Positions 8,274 through 17,326 of a stretch of 64,000 bases of DNA are shown here, piece by piece. The notes beneath the pieces were generated by a model. That model saw only the letters and a program-made list of their open reading frames with translations. It was not told the origin of the DNA and made no database searches. This stretch comes from UBA5429 sp942493315 (GTDB lineage Bacteria; Bacteroidota; Bacteroidia; Bacteroidales; WCHB1-69), in assembly GCA_942493315.1 (NCBI GenBank), contig OW818690.1:2790001-2854000 (forward strand), given 5' to 3'. Position 1 is the first letter of the stretch, and every line of letters starts with the position of its first letter. Made by a program: the position numbers and the translations under genes.

Positions 8274-9329
8274 CTATCTTGGAATATAATCCCTATAGTG
8301 TTTAAATCCTAAATGTGATGTTTTGGATCCCTTAACTAATGAATCTTCACTGACTGCAGAAATATTATAATATTTTACCGCATTATATCTTGCTCCTAAT
8401 ATGCCATAAGCTGTTTTAAATTCATCGTCAGTAGGACAAACCATGTTGGTATATTCCAAATGTTCCTGAACTATACTTGATGAAGGTTGGTTAACAATCA
8501 GATAGTTGAACAAACTTTTAGATGCCCCCCAAACCTGAATCGAAATACATGACGTTCCTAATTTATATCGATCTACTGATGGATTTGGCTGTATTTGTAA
8601 GGCTATAATATCAAAAATGGCAGATGGTTTATATTCTTTGTTAATCTCTCCATTTGCAACATTTTTTTGTGTTAAAAAAGTCTGATTTGTAATATCTCTT
8701 TTTACAGTTCCATATTTAGTTATCTCTCCTGTCAATTTTGAAACCTCAAAATAATAAAAATATTGGTAGATTTCATATCCAAATGCTTTTGGATTGTGCG
8801 TGAAAATGATATTTGATTTATTACCAATTAAATTCAATCCATTATTAATTGGAATAAATGGCGCAGTAATATTTATTGAATCTATTAAATCTGTGGTACC
8901 TGTCACTTCTCTTCCTGTTTCTTTATTAACTATCTTGATGGAATAAGATGCTTTTCTATTCAATCTTTCACTTGTATAATATAGTAATTGTTTAGGATTT
9001 GCAAAAATTCCGGGATTTTTTGGAACTGCTGTTGTTGTATCTAAAGTTATGATTCTATTGGTTGATTCTCCATTAATAAACTCCTCTAAAGTAACATTTA
9101 CTTTATCAAAATAGTATAAATTGGTCCAGTCAGCAGCTGCAATGATGCTATTTCCTTCTGTCTGAAATCCCTTATAAACTTTTATGTATTGGATGGAATC
9201 ATTTGGATTTAATAATCCATATACCACAGTCACATCTTTATAAGGTGCATTCAATGAAAATTCATCATTACAAGATATTAGTAATAAGGATAATAGAGCT
9301 ATTAAAGCTAATAATTTTGTTTTTTTCAT
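8274..9329 (-). CDS. Secreted lipoprotein of unknown function
   Basis: A 351-aa exported lipoprotein: signal peptide with lipobox LLLISC followed by NDEFSLNAPYKD. The rest looks like an extracellular beta-sandwich rich in Thr, Asn and aromatic residues, with no catalytic motif that I recognise. It resembles Bacteroidota lipoproteins of the DUF4249 kind, but that is only a guess. The ATG at 9329 is preferred to an in-frame TTG 12 nt upstream because it starts 1 nt after the upstream stop (TAATATG), implying translational coupling to the barrel gene at 9331-10092. Confidence 0.7.
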   Translation of the reverse strand: MKKTKLLALIALLSLLLISCNDEFSLNAPYKDVTVVYGLLNPNDSIQYIKVYKGFQTEGNSIIAAADWTNLYYFDKVNVTLEEFINGESTNRIITLDTTTAVPKNPGIFANPKQLLYYTSERLNRKASYSIKIVNKETGREVTGTTDLIDSINITAPFIPINNGLNLIGNKSNIIFTHNPKAFGYEIYQYFYYFEVSKLTGEITKYGTVKRDITNQTFLTQKNVANGEINKEYKPSAIFDIIALQIQPNPSVDRYKLGTSCISIQVWGASKSLFNYLIVNQPSSSIVQEHLEYTNMVCPTDDEFKTAYGILGARYNAVKYYNISAVSEDSLVKGSKTSHLGFKHYRDYIPR

Positions 9330-9330
9330 A

Positions 9331-10092
9331 TTATTTTTCAATTCTTACCCAACGAGGACCAATTCTTTTTCCACTCTTATCATTTTTTTCGTTGTATGTA
9401 TATTTGTCATTAAATGTATATAAAATTCTAAATGTCAAGACATTATTATATGGTGATCTGACTGATGTTCCTCCATTATTATTGGCATAAAATATTTTAT
9501 CTTTTCCTATTGGGACTATGGAATATTGATATCTAAAGTTAAATTTTAATCCTTTATAAACCGGAACTTTTACATCTAAAAGGAAGCTCCATTCATTTCT
9601 ATTATATCTACCGGATTGTAAATCTGCAAATAATCTTTGACCAAATACTGTTTCTTGGTAATTCACTAACCTTGCCCATGATGCTCCAATTCCAAATGCC
9701 CATCCAGTATATGGATCTTCATAATGAAAAACAATAGGAACTTCAACATAATCCAACCTTAATTTATAGTAAATATCATTTCTAAAAGGATATTCCATAT
9801 CAAATAAAAGTGTATCATCTAATGGTTTGGCATCTACATTATTGGAATAATTTTTTTGAAATGCCCCTTTTTGAGTAAATAGCAGCTCCATGGTTACAAA
9901 AAATCGCTGTTTTTTATCTAAAGAAATCATAACTGAGGGACCCACGTTAAAACCCAATTTATTATAACCATTAACTTCATCTCCCTCAACTTGTGTAATA
10001 TTTGCACCGGCAGTGAAGCCTCCGATGAAAATCTGAGACTTCCCAACTACTAGAATTGAGGCAAATAAAAATACAAATAATAGCTTTTTCAT
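9331..10092 (-). CDS. Outer-membrane beta-barrel protein (PorT-like)
   Basis: 253 aa with an N-terminal signal peptide (MKKLLFVFLFASILVVGKSQ) and alternating-hydrophobicity strands typical of the outer-membrane beta-barrel domain seen in PorT-like proteins of Bacteroidota. It opens with GGFTAGANITQVEG, a common first strand in that group. A TATTTTTG -7 box sits on the reverse strand just upstream (about 10113-10120). Coupled to the downstream lipoprotein gene, the two may form an outer-membrane pair. Specific role unknown. Confidence 0.72.
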   Translation of the reverse strand: MKKLLFVFLFASILVVGKSQIFIGGFTAGANITQVEGDEVNGYNKLGFNVGPSVMISLDKKQRFFVTMELLFTQKGAFQKNYSNNVDAKPLDDTLLFDMEYPFRNDIYYKLRLDYVEVPIVFHYEDPYTGWAFGIGASWARLVNYQETVFGQRLFADLQSGRYNRNEWSFLLDVKVPVYKGLKFNFRYQYSIVPIGKDKIFYANNNGGTSVRSPYNNVLTFRILYTFNDKYTYNEKNDKSGKRIGPRWVRIEK

Positions 10093-10131
10093 ATTCTTTT
10101 TTTAGAGTATGCAAAAATACATTTTTTTTTG

Positions 10132-10139
10132 TAATTTTG
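10132..10139 (+). promoter_or_regulatory. -7 box upstream of the cobalamin riboswitch
   Basis: TAATTTTG matches the Bacteroidota -7 consensus TAnnTTTG and lies about 10 nt before the riboswitch begins. The -33 element is not obvious. Confidence 0.5.
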
Positions 10140-10146
10140 CCATGAT

Positions 10147-10285
10147 TTTCAACAAGGGAATCGGGTGAAATTCCTGAACAGTTCCCGCTGCTGTAAGTCT
10201 CATTAAGTTCTTAGGATTTAGCCACTGTTTTTATTCCAAAAATGGGAAGGCCCTCAAGAGAGACAAGTCAGAAAACCTATTGTAA
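10147..10285 (+). ncRNA. Cobalamin (B12) riboswitch
   Basis: The element contains the hallmark blocks of the cobalamin riboswitch in order: AAGGGAATCGGGTGAAATTC, CCCGCTGCTGTAAG, GCCACTG, ATGGGAAGGCC and GACAAGTCAGAAAACC, the last being the B12-box region. Spacing is typical. It lies about 110 nt upstream of the BtuG-like lipoprotein and should repress it when B12 is plentiful. The expression platform is not obvious, so whether control is transcriptional or translational is open. Confidence 0.93.
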
Positions 10286-10393
10286 ATCAAGCATTAAGGC
10301 TTCGGGAAAAAGCTGAAACGAACCGTTTGTTCCAACTCTTTCCGATTCCAAATTTATTCATCTAACCAATCCATTTTGGTTACTAAAAACGAA

Positions 10394-11470
10394 ATGATGA
10401 AACGGGAAAATTTTATCAAAAGATTACAAAAATTGATCTTTTTATGTTTTGGAATTGTACTTTTAGCAGTTTCTTGTGAACCACCTATTGATCCTCCCAT
10501 TAATCAGGGAGAAAGTGGTATTTATATCCTTAATGAAGGGGGTTTTAATATGAATAACAGCTCTTTAAGTTTCTTTAATTTTAAAGATCACTCAGTAATT
10601 GAAAATATTTTTCTGCAATCTAATAACCGCGGATTAGGGGATGTGGCAAACGATATGAAACAATATGGTAATAAAATCTACATTGTTGTGAATAATTCCG
10701 AAATTATTGAAATTATAAATCTCAAAACTGCTAAATCAATAAAGCAAATCTCACTTACAGGAAAACAACCTAGAAATATAACTTTTTTTGAAAATAAAGC
10801 TTATGTTAGTTGTTTTGATGGTACAGTTGTAAGAATTGACACAACAACTCTTCTAATAGATGGAACCATAACCGTTGGTTCAAACCCTGAAGGGATCTGT
10901 GTCGCCAATAATAAACTATATGTGGCTAATTCAGGAGGATTAAGTTCACCCATCACTTCCAATACAGTTTCTGTTGTTGATTTGAATAGCTATACAGAAT
11001 TGAAAAGAATACCGGTTGCAATTGGCCCCAGGATACTTAAAACTGATCAATATGGAGATATTTATGTGTCATGTACTGGAAACTATGGGAATATTCCTGC
11101 GTCATTTCATCGAATCAATACAATTACAGATGAAACTGTTGAAAATTTTAATTTAGAAGTTCATAATTTTACTATCCAGGGAAATTTTGCTTATTTATAT
11201 TCCTATGATTTTACTGATCAATCTAAATGGTTTAAAGTAATGGATATTTCTACTGAAAACATTGTAAAAGATAATTTCATTTCTGATGGTACGCAAATTA
11301 CTATTCCTTATGGGATAGCAATTGATCCGGTAACCAATTATATTTATATCACTGATGCAGGTGATTATGTGTCAACCGGTGATGTATTTTGTTTTAATCA
11401 GAACGGAGTTCTTCAGTATCAATTCGAAGCTGGTATTATACCTAATGGAAGTATGGTTTTTAAAAGATAA
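10394..11470 (+). CDS. BtuG-like surface beta-propeller lipoprotein (DUF5074/YncE-type)
   Basis: A lipoprotein (lipobox LAVSC, then EPPIDPP) whose mature part is a seven-bladed-type beta-propeller with recurring segments such as GKQPRNITFFENKAYVSCF and GSNPEGICVANNKLYVANSG. In Bacteroides the surface lipoprotein BtuG, of the same fold, captures B12 and hands it to BtuB. The cobalamin riboswitch directly upstream supports the same role here. No BtuB receptor gene is next to it, so the partner must be elsewhere. Start is ATG 10394 (or 10397); the longer frame beginning with TTG at 10376 is less likely. Confidence 0.8.
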   Translation: MMKRENFIKRLQKLIFLCFGIVLLAVSCEPPIDPPINQGESGIYILNEGGFNMNNSSLSFFNFKDHSVIENIFLQSNNRGLGDVANDMKQYGNKIYIVVNNSEIIEIINLKTAKSIKQISLTGKQPRNITFFENKAYVSCFDGTVVRIDTTTLLIDGTITVGSNPEGICVANNKLYVANSGGLSSPITSNTVSVVDLNSYTELKRIPVAIGPRILKTDQYGDIYVSCTGNYGNIPASFHRINTITDETVENFNLEVHNFTIQGNFAYLYSYDFTDQSKWFKVMDISTENIVKDNFISDGTQITIPYGIAIDPVTNYIYITDAGDYVSTGDVFCFNQNGVLQYQFEAGIIPNGSMVFKR

Positions 11471-11512
11471 TGATTTGGATTTATATTTAAAACTTAAAAT
11501 GGATGCATAAAA

Positions 11513-12709
11513 CTAATTTTTAATAAACTTAGCTTGCCCAATTTTTTGATTATGTTCTAAAGTAATGAAATAAATACCTTTTGGAATTGTTGAAATATTC
11601 ACTTGAATTTCAGAATTATTATCAAACTGTTCCATAATCTTAGTTCCTACTGCACTATAAATGGTTAATTTATATTGATTAAATGAATCATTTAATCTTA
11701 TATTAATCTGATCAGATGCTGGATTTGGATACACAAGAAATGGAATTGATGTTAAATTTTCCAATACATTCATAATGATATCATTTCTAATAATATCTTT
11801 AAATGCATAAAAAACTGTTTGATTGATTCTGGCGTATACAACATGGTCTATTCCTCCACCTGATAAAACTCCATAAGAAGTATAAAAATTTCCATTATCA
11901 ATTTTCACTATTGAACTTCCACTTTCTCCAGGAATTGCGTTCAAATGATCTACAAAAATAAAATTATCTGTTGGCAAAGAGTTGTTAATAGTTCCATACC
12001 CATAATATAGAGTATCTCCATTATAATTATTTGAATCCACTTCTATCATTGTTCTAGCGGGGTATGAAAATTTATAAAAAATACCATCTATCAAATCATC
12101 ATCATCACTATTATAACCTATACTCACCCATCCTGTATTTTCACCAATAGGATTATTCAATTCTAATAAAGCTAAATCTCTATTCAAACTCCAGTGTTCA
12201 AAAAAATAAATTTTGGAAACCCAATCACCATTAAAAGGACTAAAACTATTATTATCATATGCCGGAGCTATGAACAACTTACTATTTTGAATGGAATCCA
12301 TTTCAAATGTAGCCACACAATGACATGCAGTAATAACATGTTTTTTACTAATCAATATACCAGAACATAAATTTTTCAACGTATCATTATGTAATCTGAA
12401 TATTTTTACAGTTGTTCTAATTGGGTATTCATAAACATTATAATCTAACGAAGCTCTTTTCTTTTTTGTAAAACTTGAGTTCGGATAAAGATTTTCTGTG
12501 GGAATATTTTGATCCAGAAAATTGATATCTGGATTTACATTTCCAACAAAATATGGTGTTTCTTCTTTTACCACAGCAGAATCAAATGTGGGTGTATCCA
12601 ATGTATCAATTAAACTTGTTTCTACATCAAAAACTAAGATTTTATTTTGTTGAGAAAAAAGAAATAAAGGTAAAAATGCAAATAAAAAAACAGCTAAATT
12701 TTTCATCAT
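11513..12709 (-). CDS. Secreted trypsin-like serine protease with T9SS sorting domain
   Basis: 398 aa. Signal peptide (to about residue 19), a chymotrypsin-fold protease with His in ITACHCV, Asp in RDLALLEL and Ser in PGESGSSI, so the catalytic triad looks complete. The last about 80 residues, from YPNPASDQINIRL to IGQAKFIKN, form a type A T9SS C-terminal sorting domain. It should be exported by Sec and then carried through the outer membrane by T9SS, to be released or surface-anchored. Stands alone on the reverse strand. Confidence 0.9.
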   Translation of the reverse strand: MMKNLAVFLFAFLPLFLFSQQNKILVFDVETSLIDTLDTPTFDSAVVKEETPYFVGNVNPDINFLDQNIPTENLYPNSSFTKKKRASLDYNVYEYPIRTTVKIFRLHNDTLKNLCSGILISKKHVITACHCVATFEMDSIQNSKLFIAPAYDNNSFSPFNGDWVSKIYFFEHWSLNRDLALLELNNPIGENTGWVSIGYNSDDDDLIDGIFYKFSYPARTMIEVDSNNYNGDTLYYGYGTINNSLPTDNFIFVDHLNAIPGESGSSIVKIDNGNFYTSYGVLSGGGIDHVVYARINQTVFYAFKDIIRNDIIMNVLENLTSIPFLVYPNPASDQINIRLNDSFNQYKLTIYSAVGTKIMEQFDNNSEIQVNISTIPKGIYFITLEHNQKIGQAKFIKN

Positions 12710-13065
12710 TAAAACTCTAAGAACTGAATAATAACGTATGAAAATTTAAGAAATTGTATGCAATATTATTTTTTTAAATTCAATAAAATTATTGAATTTT
12801 GGGATTTATAAATATCAAAATTATTATTTAAATTAATCGACAGAGCTATTTACCCCTATTCTAATAAATGATGGATGAAAATTTTGTATCTATTTTATAT
12901 TCAAACACATACAAAATTTCATTTTTTCTATCGAAACAGTATCAACCTTTTATTAGAATATAAAATATTGACGCACTTCGGTACATTTTTTTGTATTTTT
13001 CGTCATGAGTTCCGGATTTAAAAGTCGAGTAATTTTTCAATTTTGAACATTTGCAAATTATTCCC
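12710..13065. other. Intergenic region holding a MITE-like element
   Basis: AT-rich space between divergent genes. It holds the inverted-repeat element at 12858-12959. No other open frame or RNA was recognised. Confidence 0.6.
12858..12959. repeat. MITE-like inverted-repeat element, copy C
   Basis: ATTCTAATAAATGATGG at the left and CAACCTTTTATTAGAAT at the right are imperfect inverted repeats, 102 bp apart end to end. Outer arms (cgacagagc at left, gacgcacttcgg at right) recall the outer repeats of the IS at 6474. About 94% identical to copy D at 15301 by eye. Confidence 0.88.
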
Positions 13066-13073
13066 TATTTTTG
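13066..13073 (+). promoter_or_regulatory. -7 box of the helicase gene
   Basis: TATTTTTG matches TAnnTTTG. Because transcription would start a few bases later, the in-frame TTG at 13071 inside this box is unlikely to be the start codon. Confidence 0.5.
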
Positions 13074-13121
13074 CATTCCAAATTGCCACTAATTCATCAT
13101 ATTTCATCAAATTTAACTTTT

Positions 13122-15275
13122 GTGACTTCTTCTTTAAAATCAAATCTTAGTAATTTAAACACCCAACAACTAGAGGCTGTTATCAGTGACCATAAAAGAC
13201 TTCTCGTATTAGCTGGTGCCGGTTCAGGTAAAACTAAAACACTTTTACAAAAAATTATCTATTTGATGGAAGAAAAAGGTGTTAGCCCTTCTCAAATACT
13301 TGCTATCACTTATACCAAAAATGCTACTAATGAAATGATTGATCGTCTCATTATCTCAGCTGATTCAACCGGAAATTACGAAAAATTACTTTTGGATAGA
13401 AATCGTACTAAAGAGGAAAAAGAAAAAGAACGATATCTGCAACAAAAAAAATATAAATGGATTGATAACTTGACTGTTAAAACATTCCATTCTTTTTGTT
13501 ATTCGGTTCTAAGAAATTATGGTGTCAACGAATTCGATAATCAATTTAGAATTGTTGGGGATGAAAAGAAAGAAGAATCTGATGAATTAAATAAACATGT
13601 TGCTCCTGAAACGGCATTTGAGATTTTTCATAAACTATTGATTCATCAATGTGAAGATCATGAATACCTTTTAAAATTAAAAAGGCATATCCTTGATTAT
13701 ATGATTGATAAAATTCATATAAATCCAAAAAAGTCTGGATTTTTTGAATATGATGGTAAATTCTTTACTACACTCGACGGGATAAAAGTTAGATCAAAAT
13801 CTGAACAATTTATTGCCGATTGGTTTTACCGACACTCTATCAAATACGAATATGAGCCTCTTTTGAACATTAAAGATTTCTCATTTCACCCAGACTTTTT
13901 TATTCCAGCTGCCAATCTTTATATTGAACATGTTAGTGATAAAAGTTATTCAACCAAAAATAAAGAGGAACAATTTCGAAAAGGGAATCTATTGTTGGTG
14001 AAGACTTTTGAAAACATGACTACTGATTCAGCTCTTTTCAATCATACGCTAGATAATATTGTCAAGAATAGGTTACCGGAACATTATCATGAGACTGTTG
14101 GATTAAATTTTAAAGAAGAATTTAATGGGTATCATGAAGATGTTAAAGATTTTGTTCGTCAAATCATGCGAATCACCGATATGATCAAGGTTGAAAATAT
14201 TGATATTGAAACAGTTTCTAAAAATGGACGAAATGACCAGCATGAAAGAGTTCGGCAATTTTATGAATTAGCGATTCCAATCGTCAAAAAATATATTGAA
14301 TATTGTACAGATAAATCCTTTTTAGATTTTAATGATCTGATTTCCAGAACTACATCTTTGTTTCAAAATCAAAAAGACATAGCGAATAAGTTCAGATCAA
14401 AATACAATTATATACTTGTGGATGAATTTCAGGATGTCAATAATTTACAAGTAGAGTTAATTCAATTGTTATTGACAGAACAATCTCAGTTATTTTGTGT
14501 TGGTGATGACTGGCAAAGTATTTATGGTTTTAGAGGCTCCAATGTAAGTTATATTGTTGAATTTGAAAAACACTTTAAAGAAGCTAAAACGATAAAACTA
14601 AACCTAAATTACCGAAGCACTCAAAACATTGTGGGGGCAAGTAATGAGGTAATAAAACACAATAAATTCAAAGTGGAGAAAGAGATTTATGCATCAAAAA
14701 AATCGGAACACAAAATTGTGGTTTATGCTGGAAATAATGAAGATGAAAACCTTCAATTTTGCTTAGATAAAGTCAAAAAACTTCTCAAAGATGGCATCTC
14801 TAGTGACGATATTTTCTTTCTATACCGAAGAAGTAAAATGTACGCACCTTACTATTATAAATTCAGAAATGAAGGGATCAAAGTTCAAGGAAAAACAATT
14901 CATGCAGCTAAAGGGTTGGAAGCAAAAGTAGTCTTTATCATCGGCTTAACCGATGGGAATGGCGGGTTTCCGGATATTTGGTTAGAAGATCGGATATTCC
15001 AGATGATCAAAAAATCAAACCATGATTTATTAATGGAAGAAGAGCGAAGACTTTTTTATGTTGCTATTACCCGAGCAAAAGAAAAGTTGTTTCTTATCAC
15101 TGAAAAAGGATTTGAATCCAGCTTTTTAAAAGAGATTCCTGAAGTTTATACAGTAAGAACATCACAATACTTTAAAGCTGAAACTGAAAATGTTAAAACA
15201 TGCCAAAATTGTTTAAGTCAGTTAGAAAATTTGTGGGTAGTTTGTCCTTATTGTGGAGAAAAAATTTGCGATTAA
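13122..15275 (+). CDS. UvrD/Rep-type (helicase IV-like) DNA helicase with embedded PD-(D/E)XK nuclease domain and zinc ribbon
   Basis: A superfamily 1A helicase, about 717 aa. Walker A is AGAGSGKT; motif II is VDEFQDVN; then GDDWQSIYGFRGS, LNYRST, IHAAKGLEAKVV and RRLFYVAITRAKEKL. Inserted in the 1B region, about residues 220-320, is a small PD-(D/E)XK nuclease-like domain (SKSEQFIADWF, IKYEYEP, FHPDFFIP, LYIEHVS). The C-terminus is a Cys4 zinc ribbon (CQNC...CPYC). The frame extends upstream to TTG 13071, but that codon lies in a promoter -7 box and no ATG exists before Walker A, so GTG 13122 is chosen. Likely DNA repair or defence against foreign DNA. Confidence 0.85.
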   Translation: MTSSLKSNLSNLNTQQLEAVISDHKRLLVLAGAGSGKTKTLLQKIIYLMEEKGVSPSQILAITYTKNATNEMIDRLIISADSTGNYEKLLLDRNRTKEEKEKERYLQQKKYKWIDNLTVKTFHSFCYSVLRNYGVNEFDNQFRIVGDEKKEESDELNKHVAPETAFEIFHKLLIHQCEDHEYLLKLKRHILDYMIDKIHINPKKSGFFEYDGKFFTTLDGIKVRSKSEQFIADWFYRHSIKYEYEPLLNIKDFSFHPDFFIPAANLYIEHVSDKSYSTKNKEEQFRKGNLLLVKTFENMTTDSALFNHTLDNIVKNRLPEHYHETVGLNFKEEFNGYHEDVKDFVRQIMRITDMIKVENIDIETVSKNGRNDQHERVRQFYELAIPIVKKYIEYCTDKSFLDFNDLISRTTSLFQNQKDIANKFRSKYNYILVDEFQDVNNLQVELIQLLLTEQSQLFCVGDDWQSIYGFRGSNVSYIVEFEKHFKEAKTIKLNLNYRSTQNIVGASNEVIKHNKFKVEKEIYASKKSEHKIVVYAGNNEDENLQFCLDKVKKLLKDGISSDDIFFLYRRSKMYAPYYYKFRNEGIKVQGKTIHAAKGLEAKVVFIIGLTDGNGGFPDIWLEDRIFQMIKKSNHDLLMEEERRLFYVAITRAKEKLFLITEKGFESSFLKEIPEVYTVRTSQYFKAETENVKTCQNCLSQLENLWVVCPYCGEKICD

Positions 15276-15634
15276 ATACGCGACGAAGCACTACACCCCT
15301 ATTCCAATAAATGATGGGTAAAAATATTGTATCTATTTTATATTCAAACACATACAAAATTTAATTTTTTCAATCGAAACAGTATCAACCTTTTATTAGA
15401 ATATAAAATATTAACGCAAATTGGATAATTTTGAGTTCAGATCCAGAAAGTTACAATTTCAACAAATCATAATTATTCTTAATTTTTATATTTAATATTT
15501 ATTATTTAGAATAATGTACTAAATTTGCATCATTAATAATCTTCAAAACCTACTTTTGAAGATTAATAGATTAATTAAAATCTATTTCTTAATTTATTCT
15601 GAATTAACAGCTGAAATTTTAAAAAAAATATAAA
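15276..15634. other. Intergenic region holding a MITE-like element
   Basis: Contains copy D of the inverted-repeat family (15301-15402) and AT-rich leader sequence before the next gene. Nothing else recognised. Confidence 0.6.
15301..15402. repeat. MITE-like inverted-repeat element, copy D
   Basis: ATTCCAATAAATGATGGG at left and CAACCTTTTATTAGAAT at right, 102 bp. The left flank CGACGAAGCACT (from 15281) matches the outer terminal repeat of the IS at 6476-6487 with one mismatch, linking the two. Confidence 0.88.
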
Positions 15635-16786
15635 ATGAAAAAACTATTATTTATTTCAATCCTTTTCTTTTCAATGAATTTGAATGCACAATGGGCTCCA
15701 ACCAATTGTCCCGGAACTGAGGTTCCCAAAATTGCAACTTATGGTAATTTACTATATGCTGCGACTGGTACTGGGGGTGGTTTTCATACTTCTAGTGATT
15801 CAGGACAAACTTGGACTGCTCCTTTTACTTTTCCATTAGGGGATTTTATTCAATCCGTTTTTTATTGTGATGGTTATTTATTTTTAGGAGGTTCTATTGG
15901 AAATTATAGATCTTCTGATGGGGGTTATACTTGGTCTCAAATGCCCACTTTAGTAGAGGAAACTTACTCTTTTTTAAAATTTGGATCGACAATATATGCC
16001 GGAACCTTTGGTGGTGGTGTATATAAAAGTATTGATACTGGAAATACATGGATTTCGTGTAATAATGGTTTATTTAATGGTTATATTCTTGCTTTAACAA
16101 ATGATCAAAATTCATTATATGCTGCAAGTCCAAATGGACTATTCAAATCAATAAATAATGGGCAAAGTTGGCTTGACGTTACAATTTCTATTGGATCTCC
16201 CAACTTTGATGCAGTTACTTATGATGGAAGTTATATTATTGCCGGTGGTAACTATTGTGGAATTTACCGTTCTGCAGACGGTGGATCTACTTGGAATAGT
16301 GCTAACTCCGGTTTATCATCGACAGATATTAGGTCTTTATATACTGTCGGAGAAACGGTTTTTCTTGGTGGAGCTAATGGTGTAAAGTATTCTATTGACC
16401 ATGGTGCAACCTGGGTAGATTACAATTTAGGATTTCCCGGAACATATTATGTAGAGAGTTTTTGTGTAATGGGTTCTACGCTTTTCTGTGGAACGATAAC
16501 AAATGGTTTATGGAAACGTCAGTTAACAAATTCTTTATCAATTCCAACAATTGAAGAGCCGGTATTTTTCATTATTCCTAATCCCAATAACGGAACATTT
16601 CAAATTTCACTTCCAAATGGAAATGAAACAGTTTTTATCACCAATAGTCTGGGACAAGAAATTTACAGAGCTACAGCTAATAATAAATATACTTCAATAG
16701 ATCTTGATGTACAGAATGGACTTTATTTTGTTAATATTCTGACAGATAAAGGAATTCTAAACCGTAAAGTTATAATAAAAAAATAG
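15635..16786 (+). CDS. Secreted BNR/Asp-box beta-propeller protein with T9SS sorting domain
   Basis: 383 aa. Signal peptide of about 18 residues ending NLNAQW. The body has six Asp-box-like repeats (SSDSGQTW, SSDGGYTW, SIDTGNTW, SINNGQSW, SADGGSTW, SIDHGATW) spaced about 40 residues apart, typical of sialidase-like or photosystem-stability-like propellers. The C-terminal part from IPNPNNGTFQISL to LNRKVIIKK is a type A T9SS sorting domain. No catalytic residues were identified, so it is probably a binding or structural surface protein. Confidence 0.88.
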   Translation: MKKLLFISILFFSMNLNAQWAPTNCPGTEVPKIATYGNLLYAATGTGGGFHTSSDSGQTWTAPFTFPLGDFIQSVFYCDGYLFLGGSIGNYRSSDGGYTWSQMPTLVEETYSFLKFGSTIYAGTFGGGVYKSIDTGNTWISCNNGLFNGYILALTNDQNSLYAASPNGLFKSINNGQSWLDVTISIGSPNFDAVTYDGSYIIAGGNYCGIYRSADGGSTWNSANSGLSSTDIRSLYTVGETVFLGGANGVKYSIDHGATWVDYNLGFPGTYYVESFCVMGSTLFCGTITNGLWKRQLTNSLSIPTIEEPVFFIIPNPNNGTFQISLPNGNETVFITNSLGQEIYRATANNKYTSIDLDVQNGLYFVNILTDKGILNRKVIIKK

Positions 16787-16836
16787 CACATTAACACTTT
16801 AGCATATTACTATTCACTATTAGTTATTCACTCTAT

Positions 16837-17044
16837 AGGGCATTCCCCTTTGGCTGCGCTCAACCAAACCCCCACCCCAACGAACAGAAACACCGTCGCT
16901 TGCCAAAGGGTCGGTCTCCGGCCTGTACTCCTCGCAGTTCCGCCAAGTGTTGCATCGGCCCGGCAGGAGCTCCTCCGTCGCTCTGCCGGTCTCGGCACCA
17001 CTAAGCGTCCCTGCTTGCGGGGTACCTGGCCTCCGCCCTAATGC
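16837..17044 (+). repeat. GC-rich dispersed structured element, copy 2
   Basis: Runs from AGGGCATTCCCCTTTGGCTG through CGGTCTCCGGCCTGTACTCC, CGGCAG...CTGCCG and CTTGCGGGGTACCTGGCC to CGCCCTAATGC. Its interior (CCAAGTGTTGCATCGG) matches copy 3 at 23662 rather than copies 1 and 5. Confidence 0.87.
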
Positions 17045-17089
17045 AATTTCAGTAAGTGGTTAATATTTCAATTCGCCCCAAAACTTTAT

Positions 17090-17191
17090 ATTCTATTTAA
17101 TGATGGGTAAAAATATTGTATCTATTTTATATTCAAATACATACAAAATATCATTTTTTCAATCGAAACACTAACAACCTTTTATTGGAAT
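17090..17191. repeat. MITE-like inverted-repeat element, copy E
   Basis: ATTCTATTTAATGATGGG at left and CAACCTTTTATTGGAAT at right, 102 bp. The centre is very similar to copies C and D. Confidence 0.85.
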
Positions 17192-17326
17192 ATGAAATAT
17201 TGGGATTTAATGGCAAAATTGGAGCATTTTTTTATTACTATTTTGTCAATAACTGTTATTTGTCTTGTCTCAAATAAATATTTCAATATTTTATTTATTT
17301 TTGTAAACAAATATAAAAATTGATTT

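Larger units (their letters stand above)
16787..17326. other. Intergenic region with two repeat elements
   Basis: Holds GC-rich element copy 2 (16837-17044) and MITE-like copy E (17090-17191). A 63-aa frame within the GC-rich element is not considered a gene. Confidence 0.7.

Noticed and set aside
16850..17041. 63-aa open frame in GC-rich DNA
   Set aside because: It lies wholly inside the repeat element copy 2; the composition (Pro/Arg/Thr-rich) and lack of conservation with the other copies argue against a gene.
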